From NCBI RefSeq assembly GCF_030517065.1, contig NZ_CP103950.1:620001-684000 (forward strand): DNA of 64,000 bases, in the 5' to 3' direction. Every line of letters begins with the position of its first letter. Within the stretch, counting starts at the first letter, position 1. The notes beneath the pieces are model-generated. The model searched no databases and had not been told where the DNA came from. It worked only from the letters and a program-made list of their open reading frames with translations. Source of the stretch: Riemerella columbina. Lineage in GTDB: Bacteria; Bacteroidota; Bacteroidia; Flavobacteriales; Weeksellaceae. Positions 53,788 through 62,317 of this stretch are shown here, piece by piece. The position numbers were made by a program, and so were the translations under genes.

Positions 53788-54288
53788 TTATTTAACACCA
53801 TCAATTTCTCTCATATACTCCAAAATGCTGCGGGCTTCTTTCTCATCTAAGCCTTGGTTTGGCATTCTTACCAAACAGATTTCCAATTGTTTTTGTACCT
53901 CTGGATCTTGGTCAATCATCGGATCTGGATTGGTGATGAAGTTCATAATCCAATACGGTGTATGTCTTTCAGTAACGCCTTTCCAGCCTGGTCCTACTAA
54001 CTTTTCGGTAGTGGTTTTGTGGCAAGAGGCGCATTTAACATCAGAGATGCTTTTGCCCTCAGCTGCCATATTAGCGTTAAAAGTACTAACATCTACATTA
54101 GAGGCGTCATATTTTCCTAAACCTCTTTTAGGGTCGTAGGCGCCATCTGTAGTGGCGGTATTTTCAGTGCTCTCGGTGGCTTCTGTTGTGGTTTCAGAAG
54201 AAGTGGTGTCTTCTGTTTTTTTATCACCACCGCAAGAGATCATCATTGCTGTGAAAGCAAAAATTGCGAATAATTTTAAGTGTTTCAT
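53788..54288 (-). CDS. Cytochrome c lipoprotein, first gene of the nos operon
   Basis: A 166-residue protein. Lipobox MISC (Cys19), then a Thr/Glu/Ser-rich linker (about 20-60) and one class I cytochrome c domain with CASCH (86-90) and candidate axial Met142 (RMPNQGL). It lies directly upstream of nosZ in the same operon, so it is the most likely electron donor. The acidic flexible linker would let the heme domain reach NosZ. Confidence 0.9.
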   Translation of the reverse strand: MKHLKLFAIFAFTAMMISCGGDKKTEDTTSSETTTEATESTENTATTDGAYDPKRGLGKYDASNVDVSTFNANMAAEGKSISDVKCASCHKTTTEKLVGPGWKGVTERHTPYWIMNFITNPDPMIDQDPEVQKQLEICLVRMPNQGLDEKEARSILEYMREIDGVK

Positions 54289-54311
54289 TTTTGTTCAATT
54301 TTATTTTGATA

Positions 54312-54319
54312 CAAAATTA
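54312..54319 (-). promoter_or_regulatory. -7 box of the nos operon
   Basis: The minus strand reads TAATTTTG, a full match to TAnnTTTG. The start is expected at about 54307, with a leader of about 19 nt. There is no -33 TTTG at 19 bp; the Crp/Fnr-type dyad lies there instead. Confidence 0.65.
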
Positions 54320-54338
54320 GAAAGATAGAAACCCAAAG

Positions 54339-54360
54339 GTTTATGACTGCAATCATAAAC
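54339..54360. promoter_or_regulatory. Crp/Fnr-type operator between divergent cytochrome c/nos promoters
   Basis: GTTTATGA-CTGCAA-TCATAAAC is a perfect 8-bp dyad with the TGA-N6-TCA core. Its centre (54349.5) is 36.5 bp from the end of the plus-strand -7 box and 37.5 bp from that of the minus-strand box. Both promoters would thus be in the class II position near -41.5. The inner half-sites TATGA/TCATA equal those of the copper operon site at 30905-30920. Confidence 0.75.
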
Positions 54361-54378
54361 GGTATAGAATGTTTTTCC

Positions 54379-54386
54379 GAACTTTG
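54379..54386 (+). promoter_or_regulatory. Degenerate -7 box of the plus-strand cytochrome c gene
   Basis: GAACTTTG keeps the TTTG half but not the TA of the consensus, which fits an activator-dependent promoter. The expected start is about 54391, 24 nt before the ATG at 54415. Confidence 0.45.
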
Positions 54387-54414
54387 CTATCACGAAAAAT
54401 AAATAAAATTTAAG

Positions 54415-54816
54415 ATGAAAAAAATAATGCTTGCAAGCTGTTTAGGGTTGAGCCTAATCGCTTGTTCCGAGAAAAAAGGAGAACCTGCACAAGAGGCAGA
54501 AACCAATGTGATGTTAGAAGAGCCCAAAGCCACCGCTCAGAATGATGAGGCGGCAAGTGGTAAAGATGAGGGACTTAAACTGATAGAAGGCGCCGACTGT
54601 TTGGGTTGCCATAAGACAGACACGAAACTTGTGGGACCGTCTTATGAAGAGGTTGCCAATAAATACACTGAGGCAGATGTGGATATGTTGGCAGACAAAA
54701 TCATCAATGGTGGACAAGGCAACTGGGGCGAGGTGCCAATGAGTCCACACGCTGGATTGAGCAAAGAGAACGCAAAGAAAATGGTGGAATACATCTTATC
54801 TTTGAAGAAAAAGTAG
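54415..54816 (+). CDS. Cytochrome c lipoprotein divergent from the nos operon
   Basis: A 133-residue protein. Lipobox LIAC (Cys17), then an acidic linker and one c551-like heme domain with CLGCH (62-66) and axial Met109 (VPMSPH). The Met motif and length resemble small cytochrome c551/c552 electron carriers. Divergent position and a shared operator tie it to N2O respiration. It could be a second donor to NosZ or a link to other anaerobic reductases. Confidence 0.9.
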   Translation: MKKIMLASCLGLSLIACSEKKGEPAQEAETNVMLEEPKATAQNDEAASGKDEGLKLIEGADCLGCHKTDTKLVGPSYEEVANKYTEADVDMLADKIINGGQGNWGEVPMSPHAGLSKENAKKMVEYILSLKKK

Positions 54817-54852
54817 AGACCAATATATGATGAATTAAATTATAAACCGAAG

Positions 54853-54882
54853 GCGCGGCATCTGAGATGTGGCGCTTTTTTT
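54853..54882 (+). terminator. Terminator of the divergent cytochrome c gene
   Basis: GCGCGGCATC and GATGTGGCGC form a 10-bp stem with one mismatch and one G-U pair around TGA, followed by seven T. Confidence 0.85.
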
Positions 54883-55003
54883 CGTTCTGAAAAAAAAGAA
54901 ACTGACATTTTGGCATAAAAATAAATGTGGCATATTCTTGGTGAATTTGCAAGCGTAAAACATTAAAAATAATATTAACAAATAAAAATAAATTATAACA
55001 GAT

Positions 55004-56905
55004 ATGAGTAAAATTATTGGAATAGACCTTGGAACCACCAACTCTTGTGTGGCTGTGATGGAAGGGAAAGACCCTGTAGTAATCCCTAACGCAGAAGGTA
55101 AAAGAACAACGCCATCTATCGTAGCATTTACAGAAGATGGTGAAAGAAAAGTAGGTGACCCTGCGAAAAGACAAGCGGTTACCAACCCTAAAAATACAGT
55201 ATATTCTATCAAAAGATTTATAGGAACTCACTTTAAAAACGACGCTGCCGAGGTAGCCAGAGTGCCTTATCAAGTGGTAGAAGGACCTAACGATTCTGTA
55301 AAGGTAAAAATTAACGATAGAGAATATACCCCGCAAGAAATCTCCGCAATGATTCTTCAAAAAATGAAGAAAACAGCAGAAGATTACCTCGGGCAAGAAG
55401 TAACAAGAGCGGTAATTACCGTGCCAGCTTACTTTAACGATGAACAAAGACAAGCCACCAAAGATGCTGGAGAGATTGCAGGTCTTAAAGTGGAAAGAAT
55501 CATCAATGAGCCTACCGCTGCAGCTTTGGCTTACGGTTTAGATAAATCTCACAAAGACCAAAAAATTGCAGTTTATGACTTAGGTGGTGGTACTTTTGAC
55601 ATCTCAATCTTAGAGTTAGGAGATGGCGTATTTGAAGTATTATCAACCAACGGAGATACCCACTTAGGGGGTGATGATTTTGATGATGTGATCATCGATT
55701 GGTTGGCTTCTGAATTTAAAAACGAAGAAGGGGTAGACTTAAAAGCCGATCCTATCGCATTACAAAGATTAAAAGAAGCCGCAGAAAAAGCCAAAATAGA
55801 ATTATCATCTTCGGCACAGACAGAAATCAACTTGCCATACATCACGGCTACAGCTTCTGGACCTAAGCACTTAGTGAAAACATTAACTAGAGCTAAATTT
55901 GAACAACTCTCTGCCGACTTAGTGAAGCGTTCGATGGAGCCTTGTAAAAAAGCCCTCCAAGATGCAGGATTATCCACTTCGGATATTGATGAGGTGATTT
56001 TAGTAGGTGGTTCTACCAGAATTCCAATCATCCAAGAAGAAGTAGAAAAATTCTTCGGCAAAAAACCTTCTAAAGGTGTTAACCCAGATGAGGTAGTGGC
56101 TATAGGTGCTGCCATCCAAGGTGGGGTATTAACAGGAGATGTAAAAGATGTATTGCTTCTTGATGTTACGCCATTATCATTAGGTATTGAAACAATGGGT
56201 AGCGTATTCACCAAATTGATTGAGGCCAATACCACCATTCCAACTAAAAAATCCGAAGTTTTCTCTACCGCAGCAGACAACCAACCTGCCGTAAGTATCC
56301 GCGTAGGACAAGGGGAGAGACCAATGTTTAACGATAACAAAGAGATTGGTAGATTTGAACTTACCGACATTCCACCAGCGCCAAGAGGTGTGCCTCAGAT
56401 TGAAGTAACCTTTGATATTGATGCCAACGGAATCCTCAGCGTATCTGCAAAAGATAAAGGAACAGGTAAGGAACAATCCATCAAAATCCAAGCTTCTTCA
56501 GGACTTTCTGATGAGGAGATTGAAAGAATGAAGAAAGAAGCACAGGAAAACTCTGCAGCAGATGCTAAGAGAAAAGAAGAAGCCGATTTAATCAACAAAG
56601 CAGATGGACAAATCTTCCAAACTGAAAAGCAATTGAAAGAATTTGGAGATAAAATTTCTGCCGATAAAAAATCAGCGATTGAAACTGCAGTGGCAGAGCT
56701 TAAAACCGCATTTGAAGCCAAAGATATGGAAGCTATAAAAACCAAATCTGAAGCCTTAGATGCTGCATGGATGGCAGCGTCTGAAGAGATGTACAAAGCT
56801 CAAGCTGATGCTCAAGGAGCTGCTGATATGGGTGGCAACGCAGGAGCAGGCAACGCTAACGATGCAGATGATGTACAAGACGCCGATTTTGAAGAAGTAA
56901 AATAA
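55004..56905 (+). CDS. dnaK: Chaperone DnaK (Hsp70)
   Basis: A 633-residue Hsp70. The N-terminal ATPase begins [14 protein letters not shown] and carries [13 protein letters not shown] and [12 protein letters not shown]. The substrate-binding domain and helical lid follow, and the C-terminus DADFEEVK resembles the EEVK end of Hsp70. No dnaJ or grpE is adjacent, so it is a separate unit with its own terminator. No clear TAnnTTTG promoter is visible in the upstream 187 bp. Confidence 0.97.
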   Translation: MSKIIGIDLGTTNSCVAVMEGKDPVVIPNAEGKRTTPSIVAFTEDGERKVGDPAKRQAVTNPKNTVYSIKRFIGTHFKNDAAEVARVPYQVVEGPNDSVKVKINDREYTPQEISAMILQKMKKTAEDYLGQEVTRAVITVPAYFNDEQRQATKDAGEIAGLKVERIINEPTAAALAYGLDKSHKDQKIAVYDLGGGTFDISILELGDGVFEVLSTNGDTHLGGDDFDDVIIDWLASEFKNEEGVDLKADPIALQRLKEAAEKAKIELSSSAQTEINLPYITATASGPKHLVKTLTRAKFEQLSADLVKRSMEPCKKALQDAGLSTSDIDEVILVGGSTRIPIIQEEVEKFFGKKPSKGVNPDEVVAIGAAIQGGVLTGDVKDVLLLDVTPLSLGIETMGSVFTKLIEANTTIPTKKSEVFSTAADNQPAVSIRVGQGERPMFNDNKEIGRFELTDIPPAPRGVPQIEVTFDIDANGILSVSAKDKGTGKEQSIKIQASSGLSDEEIERMKKEAQENSAADAKRKEEADLINKADGQIFQTEKQLKEFGDKISADKKSAIETAVAELKTAFEAKDMEAIKTKSEALDAAWMAASEEMYKAQADAQGAADMGGNAGAGNANDADDVQDADFEEVK

Positions 56906-56929
56906 TTTTGCTTTCATTATAATTGAATG

Positions 56930-56961
56930 GCCGCCTCAGGAAACTGGGGCGGCTGTTTTTT
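56930..56961 (+). terminator. Terminator of dnaK
   Basis: GCCGCCTCAG (56930-56939) and CTGGGGCGGC (56944-56953) pair with one G-U and a GAAA loop, followed by TGTTTTTT. Confidence 0.93.
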
Positions 56962-57002
56962 GTATTTTTTCATAGGAAAACAAAAAATTACCAAAAAGAG
57001 GT

Positions 57003-57010
57003 TATCTTTG
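57003..57010 (+). promoter_or_regulatory. -7 box upstream of the small membrane protein pair
   Basis: TATCTTTG, a perfect TAnnTTTG, 22 bp before the ATG at 57033. No -33 TTTG at the usual distance. Confidence 0.5.
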
Positions 57011-57032
57011 TCGTTGTAAAAAGAAAATAACG

Positions 57033-57392
57033 ATGTTAGAAAAAATAGTAGACAGTTTTGAAAAGTTATGCATTCGCATTATTATCGATGTAATTTTAAT
57101 CCCGATAACGATTTATAAAATTTTCACAAAATCCTCATTCTGTTATGACTACACACATCAAGAAATGGACAAAGAGGAAGACGAACAGTTTACGCATTAC
57201 CTGTCGCCCATCAAGCTTTCCGTTTATACATCGGTGTTTGTATCGTTTATTTTAATGGATTTAAACAAAAATCAAGGCATCTTTGGGAAACTCAGCCAGC
57301 TGACGATTACGGAGAAAATTCTCGTTATTTTCTTGCTCAATAATTTCACTTCTGTGGTATTTAGTTTGTTGGTAAACAAGATGTTAAAATAG
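57033..57392 (+). CDS. Hypothetical membrane protein, first of a pair
   Basis: A 119-residue protein with about three hydrophobic segments (about 13-31, 59-75 and 93-112) and a charged acidic loop (HQEMDKEEDEQ) between the first two. No named family is recognised. The next small membrane protein gene starts 12 bp downstream, so the two are likely to act together. Confidence 0.6.
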   Translation: MLEKIVDSFEKLCIRIIIDVILIPITIYKIFTKSSFCYDYTHQEMDKEEDEQFTHYLSPIKLSVYTSVFVSFILMDLNKNQGIFGKLSQLTITEKILVIFLLNNFTSVVFSLLVNKMLK

Positions 57393-57404
57393 TAAGTGAA
57401 CACA

Positions 57405-57752
57405 ATGGCGTATAAAAAGCTGTTATTTTCTTTCATCTATGCCTCTATTTATTCGGTGACGCCATTTTTCCTTTTGATTATTTCGATGATGTTTATCGGT
57501 GGTTCTGTGGATATTACAGACCTTTTAAAGGCAACTCAAAGTGTTACAGGAAATGAAAATCAGCAAATTGCATTGGGTATTTGTGTGTTTATCGTCGGTT
57601 TTATTTCCCTCATTGTTTTTTTCAAACACCTCAAAGCCTACCTTCATATTCTCCACGAAAGCCTTACCATCAGCCCTTGGAAGGAAACTTTGATCGCGAT
57701 AGTTTTCTTTATTTTTCAGGTGCTTTATACTTGGTCGGTGCTTAGTTTTTAA
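57405..57752 (+). CDS. Hypothetical membrane protein, second of a pair
   Basis: A 115-residue protein with three hydrophobic segments (about 7-30, 52-72 and 93-113). A GTG at 57396 is also in frame; the ATG at 57405 is preferred. Not recognised as a named family. It pairs with the previous gene and is convergent with the DUF4136 lipoprotein gene. Confidence 0.6.
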   Translation: MAYKKLLFSFIYASIYSVTPFFLLIISMMFIGGSVDITDLLKATQSVTGNENQQIALGICVFIVGFISLIVFFKHLKAYLHILHESLTISPWKETLIAIVFFIFQVLYTWSVLSF

Positions 57753-57760
57753 GTTGAGAG

Positions 57761-57792
57761 CATAAAAAAGACCACCGTTCAGTAGTGGTCTT
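57761..57792 (-). terminator. Terminator of the DUF4136 lipoprotein gene
   Basis: AAGACCAC (57768-57775) and GTGGTCTT (57785-57792) form an 8-bp stem, followed on the minus strand by TTTTATG. Confidence 0.8.
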
Positions 57793-57809
57793 AGCTTCAT
57801 TGTTTTGGA

Positions 57810-58334
57810 TTATTTTTGAGGCGGATAATGGCTCAATATTTCCGAAATAAGTTGAGGGATTTGCTTTTGCTTAGATTTAGGGTTATCCACTTGGATGCCA
57901 CTGCCGATGCCTTGCCAAACCAATTTTTGCGTTTTAGCATCAATAAAATCAATGGTCAGCCCGCCCACATTATAGTTAGAAACCCAAGTCCGCTGGACAC
58001 CTACGCCCCAGCCCCACGGTGAGCCCCAACCCCAAACGCCATAAGGATTGGTGCTGTTCACATCTTCTATTTTTTTATGAGAAGCTTTAAGGTTGATAAT
58101 TAAATCTGGCGAGGTACTAACGCTCAACCCTTTCTGAGAAAGCTGTTTTGAGATTTCACTCGTTACGCGGTCTTTGTCTAAATCGTTGAGTTTTAAATCA
58201 TCGGTGCGAAGAGCATAAGTTTTATACTGCGCAAAAGCTGCCGTTTCGGAATAGTCAGTTTTGACATTAAAAGAGCTACAAGAACTGATGCTCAGCGTGC
58301 TGGCAGCCAAAGCTAAAAACAATAATTTTTTCAT
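57810..58334 (-). CDS. DUF4136 family lipoprotein
   Basis: A 174-residue protein. Lipobox SISSC (Cys19). The DUF4136 pattern is seen in VKTDYSETAAFAQYKTYAL near the N-terminus and GGLTIDFIDAKTQKLVWQGIGSG near the C-terminus. A Gly/Trp-rich loop (NPYGVWGWGSPWGWGVGV) lies between them. It should be an outer-membrane-associated lipoprotein. The function is unknown. The DUF5522 gene ends 6 bp upstream, so the two are probably co-transcribed. Confidence 0.85.
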   Translation of the reverse strand: MKKLLFLALAASTLSISSCSSFNVKTDYSETAAFAQYKTYALRTDDLKLNDLDKDRVTSEISKQLSQKGLSVSTSPDLIINLKASHKKIEDVNSTNPYGVWGWGSPWGWGVGVQRTWVSNYNVGGLTIDFIDAKTQKLVWQGIGSGIQVDNPKSKQKQIPQLISEILSHYPPQK

Positions 58335-58340
58335 AATTTT

Positions 58341-58511
58341 TTATTTTAAGGGTTTTGTTTTAAAAGTGTCTGTCTTTTTATCATAGCCGTAGGGACAGTG
58401 TTTGCAGCCGTTTTTGCAACAGTAGCCACGCTTCAGGTGGAACTTTTCCGTAAACACCTTATAGCCCTGTTCGTTATAATAAAAATCTTCATTTTCTTTG
58501 ATGTCTTTCAT
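58341..58511 (-). CDS. DUF5522 family small Cys-rich protein
   Basis: A 56-residue protein that begins at the ATG complementary to 58509-58511 and ends with TAA at 58341-58343. The core is RGYCCKNGCKHCPYGYDKK, with Cys31, Cys32, Cys36 and Cys39, matching the recalled DUF5522 motif CCxxGCxHCPYG. The four Cys and one His could hold a metal. It is divergent from the HExxH protein gene and 6 bp before the DUF4136 gene. The function is unknown. Confidence 0.85.
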   Translation of the reverse strand: MKDIKENEDFYYNEQGYKVFTEKFHLKRGYCCKNGCKHCPYGYDKKTDTFKTKPLK

Positions 58512-58529
58512 TGGTATAAGTTAAATTTT

Positions 58530-58537
58530 TATCTTTG
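58530..58537 (+). promoter_or_regulatory. -7 box upstream of the HExxH protein gene
   Basis: TATCTTTG, a perfect TAnnTTTG, 19 bp before the ATG at 58557. It lies in the 45-bp gap shared with the divergent DUF5522 gene. Confidence 0.5.
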
Positions 58538-58556
58538 TCAAAACATTAGACGAGAG

Positions 58557-58880
58557 ATGATCATAGTATGCCAAAGTTGGCTTAAAAATACAAAAATTAA
58601 CGGAATTACACTATTCCCCTTTATTTTTTTGAGAAATACTGCGGATAGAGGGAATAAAGTGCTCATCAACCATGAGAAAATCCACCTGAGGCAGCAGTTA
58701 GAATTGGGCATTGTGTTCTTTTATTTATGGTATGTGGTGGAGTTTTATGTGCTGTGGTTCAGGTATAAAAATCCGTATAAAGCTTATAGGAATATCCGTT
58801 TTGAGCGTGAAGCCTACGCCAATGAACACCGAATGAATTACCTTAAACAAAGAAAATTTTGGGCGTTTTGGAACTATTAA
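58557..58880 (+). CDS. Small membrane protein with an HExxH motif
   Basis: A 107-residue protein. HEKIH (39-43) comes right before a membrane segment (about 50-68), and the segment FEREAYANE (82-90) offers a possible third zinc ligand at Glu85. This is the order of a gluzincin-type metalloprotease in a very small chain. It starts at ATG 58557; the open frame continues upstream only as a chance extension across the divergent promoter. Its stop overlaps the start of the next gene by 22 bp. No biochemical function is known to me. Confidence 0.65.
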   Translation: MIIVCQSWLKNTKINGITLFPFIFLRNTADRGNKVLINHEKIHLRQQLELGIVFFYLWYVVEFYVLWFRYKNPYKAYRNIRFEREAYANEHRMNYLKQRKFWAFWNY

Positions 58881-59794
58881 ACCTTGCAAATTTACCCGAC
58901 CGACCTCTCATTTCTATCCCATTAGAACATTCATCGGTGGCGCTTTATATTAAACGGGAAGATAGGGTGCATCCAGAAATTTCAGGGAACAAATTTTGGA
59001 AATTGTGGCATAATATCCATTATTATCTTCACCAAAAGCCTAAGCATCCTTTGCTCATCACTTTTGGTGGGGCTTTTTCTAACCATATTGCGGCTACGGC
59101 GGCGCTCGGGCGCTTGCTCAAGATTCCGACTATTGGTATTATTAGAGGCGAGGAATGGGCAACCCAGTGGCAGGATAACCCCACATTAGCTAAGGCGTAT
59201 GCAGATGGTATGCGCTTCCAATGCGTGAGTAGAACCACCTACCGAGATAAGGCGGCTTATACAGAGCTCCTAAAAAAAGACTTCCCCGAAGCGCTCATCA
59301 TCCCCGAAGGAGGCTCTAATGCGTTGGGAGTGCAGGGCATTCAGCATATGCTCAATGAAGAAACCAAAACTTTTGATTATCTTTGCACAGCGGTAGGCAC
59401 GGGCGGCACGGTGGCAGGCTTGTCAAAATATGCAGCACCGCATCAGCAAGTTTTGGGGTTTAAGGTGGTTAATGATACCTCTTTAGAGGCGCAAGTGAAA
59501 ACTTGGAGTGGGCGAGAGAACACCACGCTCATTGATGCTTTTGGCGCTGGCTATGGGAAAATATCGGTGGCGTTGGTGGATTTTATCAATGGATTTTATC
59601 AAGACTATCAACAGCCTTTGGATCCGATATACACAGGAAAAATGATGATGCAGCTACTCCAGATGATTGCGCAAAATAAATTTCCAGAAGGGAGCCGTAT
59701 TTTGGCGTTTCATACTGGTGGCTTGCAAGGGATTATCGGTGCCAATAAGATGCTGAAGAAACAAAATAGAAACTTAATCAATATTCAATTATAA
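58859..59794 (+). CDS. PLP enzyme of the ACC deaminase/D-cysteine desulfhydrase family
   Basis: A fold-type II PLP enzyme of about 311 residues. The PLP-lysine is Lys45 in SGNKFWKL, followed by GGAFSNHIAATAALG and the phosphate loop GTGGTVAGL. The family includes 1-aminocyclopropane-1-carboxylate deaminase and D-cysteine desulfhydrase; the latter is more common outside plant-associated bacteria. No ATG is available near the N-terminus. TTG at 58859 is the first possible start and overlaps the previous gene by 22 bp, so the true start could be slightly later. Confidence 0.85.
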   Translation: MGVLELLNLANLPDRPLISIPLEHSSVALYIKREDRVHPEISGNKFWKLWHNIHYYLHQKPKHPLLITFGGAFSNHIAATAALGRLLKIPTIGIIRGEEWATQWQDNPTLAKAYADGMRFQCVSRTTYRDKAAYTELLKKDFPEALIIPEGGSNALGVQGIQHMLNEETKTFDYLCTAVGTGGTVAGLSKYAAPHQQVLGFKVVNDTSLEAQVKTWSGRENTTLIDAFGAGYGKISVALVDFINGFYQDYQQPLDPIYTGKMMMQLLQMIAQNKFPEGSRILAFHTGGLQGIIGANKMLKKQNRNLINIQL

Positions 59795-59834
59795 GGTAAA
59801 AATCTACACCGTAGAACTTTATTAAATCATTATT

Positions 59835-60908
59835 ATGAAGAAATTTTTGGTAGCGTGTGCCCTTGTAGCACTTTCAAAAATACCAGCTCAAACTTGGGCT
59901 ACAGATGACCAATACATCCAGCGTTTTGCCGCTTATGCCGTGGAGGAGATGGAGAAATATAAAATCCCTGCGAGCATCACTTTGGCACAAGGACTTTTAG
60001 AAACGGGTGGCGGACAATCGCGCTTGGCACAAGAGGGCAACAACCATTTTGGGATTAAATGTAAAGAAGACTGGACAGGCAGAACTATGCGCCACACAGA
60101 TGATGCGCCCAACGAGTGTTTCCGTGTGTATGATGACCCTAAACAATCGTATGAAGACCACTCTAAATTTTTGGCTTTCAGAAAGTATTATGTCAATTTA
60201 TTTAAACTCAACCCCAAAGATTATCGCGCTTGGGCACATGGTTTGAAGAAAGCAGGCTATGCCACCAACCCTCGCTATGCTTATATTTTAATCGATAGGA
60301 TAGAAAAATATAGACTCTACGAGTTTGATAATACCAACTCTAACGAGGTGCTGTATACCGTGCTGAAACTCTATCCAGAACTCAATAACGATACTGAGTT
60401 TATGGCGAAATTATCAGGCAACCGCACCAACCCAACTTCTACCAAAACTCCAAAAGATCCTGTAACGGTTATTGTGCCGTACAAGCAAACCTCCTACGCA
60501 GAGCAACAAAAAACAGCGGAACAATTACGGAAAGAGAAATTGGCATTGCTCAATAACATTACGGTGAAAAGGCATCCTAACGGCGGACTTAAATACATCA
60601 TCATCCCTACAGATACCGATTTGGCGTACATCGCTAAAAAGTTTGATGTGAGAGAAGGACGCCTGACCAAGTGGAATGAACTCACCAATAACCGACTAAA
60701 AACCAATGATATTCTATTTTTAGAATCCAAAAATTCATCAGGAAATGTAGCGACTTATAGAGCTGCGGCAGGCGATACCATGCATCTTATTGCTCAAAAA
60801 TTTGGCATCAAACTGAATAAGTTATACCGCAAAAACAGAATGGAAGTCGGCGAAGAGCCACAGCAAGGGCAAGTGATTTATCTGCAATCTAAAAAACCGA
60901 GAAACTAA
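59835..60908 (+). CDS. Glucosaminidase with two LysM domains
   Basis: A 357-residue cell-wall hydrolase. Signal peptide (about 1-18) with a PAQTWA end. The glucosaminidase domain (about 25-170) has the catalytic Glu56 in AQGLLETGGGQS and the NNHFGIKC region. Two LysM peptidoglycan-binding modules follow (about 250-292 and 303-352). It should cut the glycan strand between GlcNAc and MurNAc during growth or division. Confidence 0.92.
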   Translation: MKKFLVACALVALSKIPAQTWATDDQYIQRFAAYAVEEMEKYKIPASITLAQGLLETGGGQSRLAQEGNNHFGIKCKEDWTGRTMRHTDDAPNECFRVYDDPKQSYEDHSKFLAFRKYYVNLFKLNPKDYRAWAHGLKKAGYATNPRYAYILIDRIEKYRLYEFDNTNSNEVLYTVLKLYPELNNDTEFMAKLSGNRTNPTSTKTPKDPVTVIVPYKQTSYAEQQKTAEQLRKEKLALLNNITVKRHPNGGLKYIIIPTDTDLAYIAKKFDVREGRLTKWNELTNNRLKTNDILFLESKNSSGNVATYRAAAGDTMHLIAQKFGIKLNKLYRKNRMEVGEEPQQGQVIYLQSKKPRN

Positions 60909-60984
60909 TTTCATCAAAATAGAAAATCCTGACGGTGGCATCTATTTTCGCTGAGGATTTTCACATTTTTTAAAACAAAAAATT

Positions 60985-62265
60985 ATGCTATACCAAAGAA
61001 GTAGCGCTTTGTTCCAAGAAGCCAAACAATACATTCCAGGGGGCGTTAATTCCCCTGTGCGCGCGTTTAAATCGGTGGGTGGCACGCCTATTTTTATGAA
61101 ATCTGCCCAAGGCGCCTACCTTACCGATGCAGATGACAGAACTTATATTGACTACATCAACTCGTGGGGGCCAGCCATTTTGGGGCACACGCATCCTGTG
61201 GTGTTGGAGGAAGTAAAAAAGCAAGCCGACAAAGGTTTTTCCTTTGGTACCCCTACCGAATTGGAAACCGAAATTGCAAAATTCATCACCGAAAATGTCC
61301 CGAATATCGACCAAATTAGAATGGTTTCTTCAGGAACTGAGGCTTGTATGAGTGCTATCCGCTTGGCACGAGGCTATACAGGACGAGATAAAATCATCAA
61401 GTTTGAAGGCTGTTACCATGGGCATTCGGATTCGTTTTTGATTAAAGCGGGCAGTGGTGCGGCGACTTTTGGCAACCCTAATTCGCCAGGCGTTACGCAG
61501 GGCACGGCGCAAGATACCCTATTGGCGCGGTATAACGATTGGGAGCAAGTGCAAGACCTCTTCCGCCTTAATGAAGGGCAGATTGCCGCTGTGATTATAG
61601 AACCTGTGGCAGGGAATATGGGCTGCGTATTGCCGGAGAATGATTTTCTACAAAATCTGAGAAGCATTTGTGATGAAAACGGCAGTCTTCTCATCTTTGA
61701 TGAGGTGATGACAGGCTTCCGCTTGGCTTTTGGTGGGGCACAAGAGGTCTATGGCGTAAGAGCCGATTTGGTGACTTATGGCAAGGTGATTGGCGGCGGT
61801 ATGCCAGTGGGCGCCTTTGCAGGAAGACAAGAAATTATGGATAGCTTGGCACCAAAAGGGGCGGTATATCAGGCGGGAACGCTCAGCGGCAATCCTATTG
61901 CAATGCGGGCAGGCTTGACCACTCTAAAGCTGATCAAGGAAACGCCAGACTTTTATGCCAACCTCAGTAAAACCACAGAAACTTTAGATTTTGAAATCGG
62001 AAAAATATTGAATGAAAAAGGCATTGCCCACCGCATCAACCGCAAAGGCTCTATGATGTCTGTGTTTTTCCACACCAACCGAGTGTCCAACTTTGATGAG
62101 GCTCAAAAAGCCAATCACTCGTTGTTTAATACCTTTTTTCATCATCTTTTAGAGCGTGGCGTTTATCTGCCGCCAAGCGGCTACGAGACTTGGTTTATCT
62201 CTTCAGCTATTACGGATAAAGAAATAGACCAAACCCTGGAAGCGGTAAGAAGTTTAGAATATTAG
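60985..62265 (+). CDS. hemL: Glutamate-1-semialdehyde 2,1-aminomutase
   Basis: A 426-residue PLP enzyme that forms 5-aminolevulinate, the first tetrapyrrole precursor in the C5 route. The PLP-lysine is Lys267 in [11 protein letters not shown], with [14 protein letters not shown] and FDEVMTGFR upstream. It provides heme for the cytochromes encoded elsewhere in this window. Confidence 0.96.
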   Translation: MLYQRSSALFQEAKQYIPGGVNSPVRAFKSVGGTPIFMKSAQGAYLTDADDRTYIDYINSWGPAILGHTHPVVLEEVKKQADKGFSFGTPTELETEIAKFITENVPNIDQIRMVSSGTEACMSAIRLARGYTGRDKIIKFEGCYHGHSDSFLIKAGSGAATFGNPNSPGVTQGTAQDTLLARYNDWEQVQDLFRLNEGQIAAVIIEPVAGNMGCVLPENDFLQNLRSICDENGSLLIFDEVMTGFRLAFGGAQEVYGVRADLVTYGKVIGGGMPVGAFAGRQEIMDSLAPKGAVYQAGTLSGNPIAMRAGLTTLKLIKETPDFYANLSKTTETLDFEIGKILNEKGIAHRINRKGSMMSVFFHTNRVSNFDEAQKANHSLFNTFFHHLLERGVYLPPSGYETWFISSAITDKEIDQTLEAVRSLEY

Positions 62266-62270
62266 AATAA

Positions 62271-62306
62271 AAAATCCCTCTTTATTATATAAGGAGGGAT
62301 TTTTTT
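62271..62306. terminator. Bidirectional terminator between hemL and the AHSA1 gene
   Basis: ATCCCTCTTT (62274-62283) pairs with AAGGAGGGAT (62291-62300) with one G-U, flanked by A-run and T-run. It serves both converging transcripts. Confidence 0.88.
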
Positions 62307-62317
62307 AGCGATACGAT

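Noticed and set aside
54704-55453. Minus-strand open frame of 249 codons across the dnaK start
   Set aside because: It runs antisense through the promoter region and N-terminus of dnaK and through the terminator of the cytochrome gene; its sequence is unlike any family and is a shadow.
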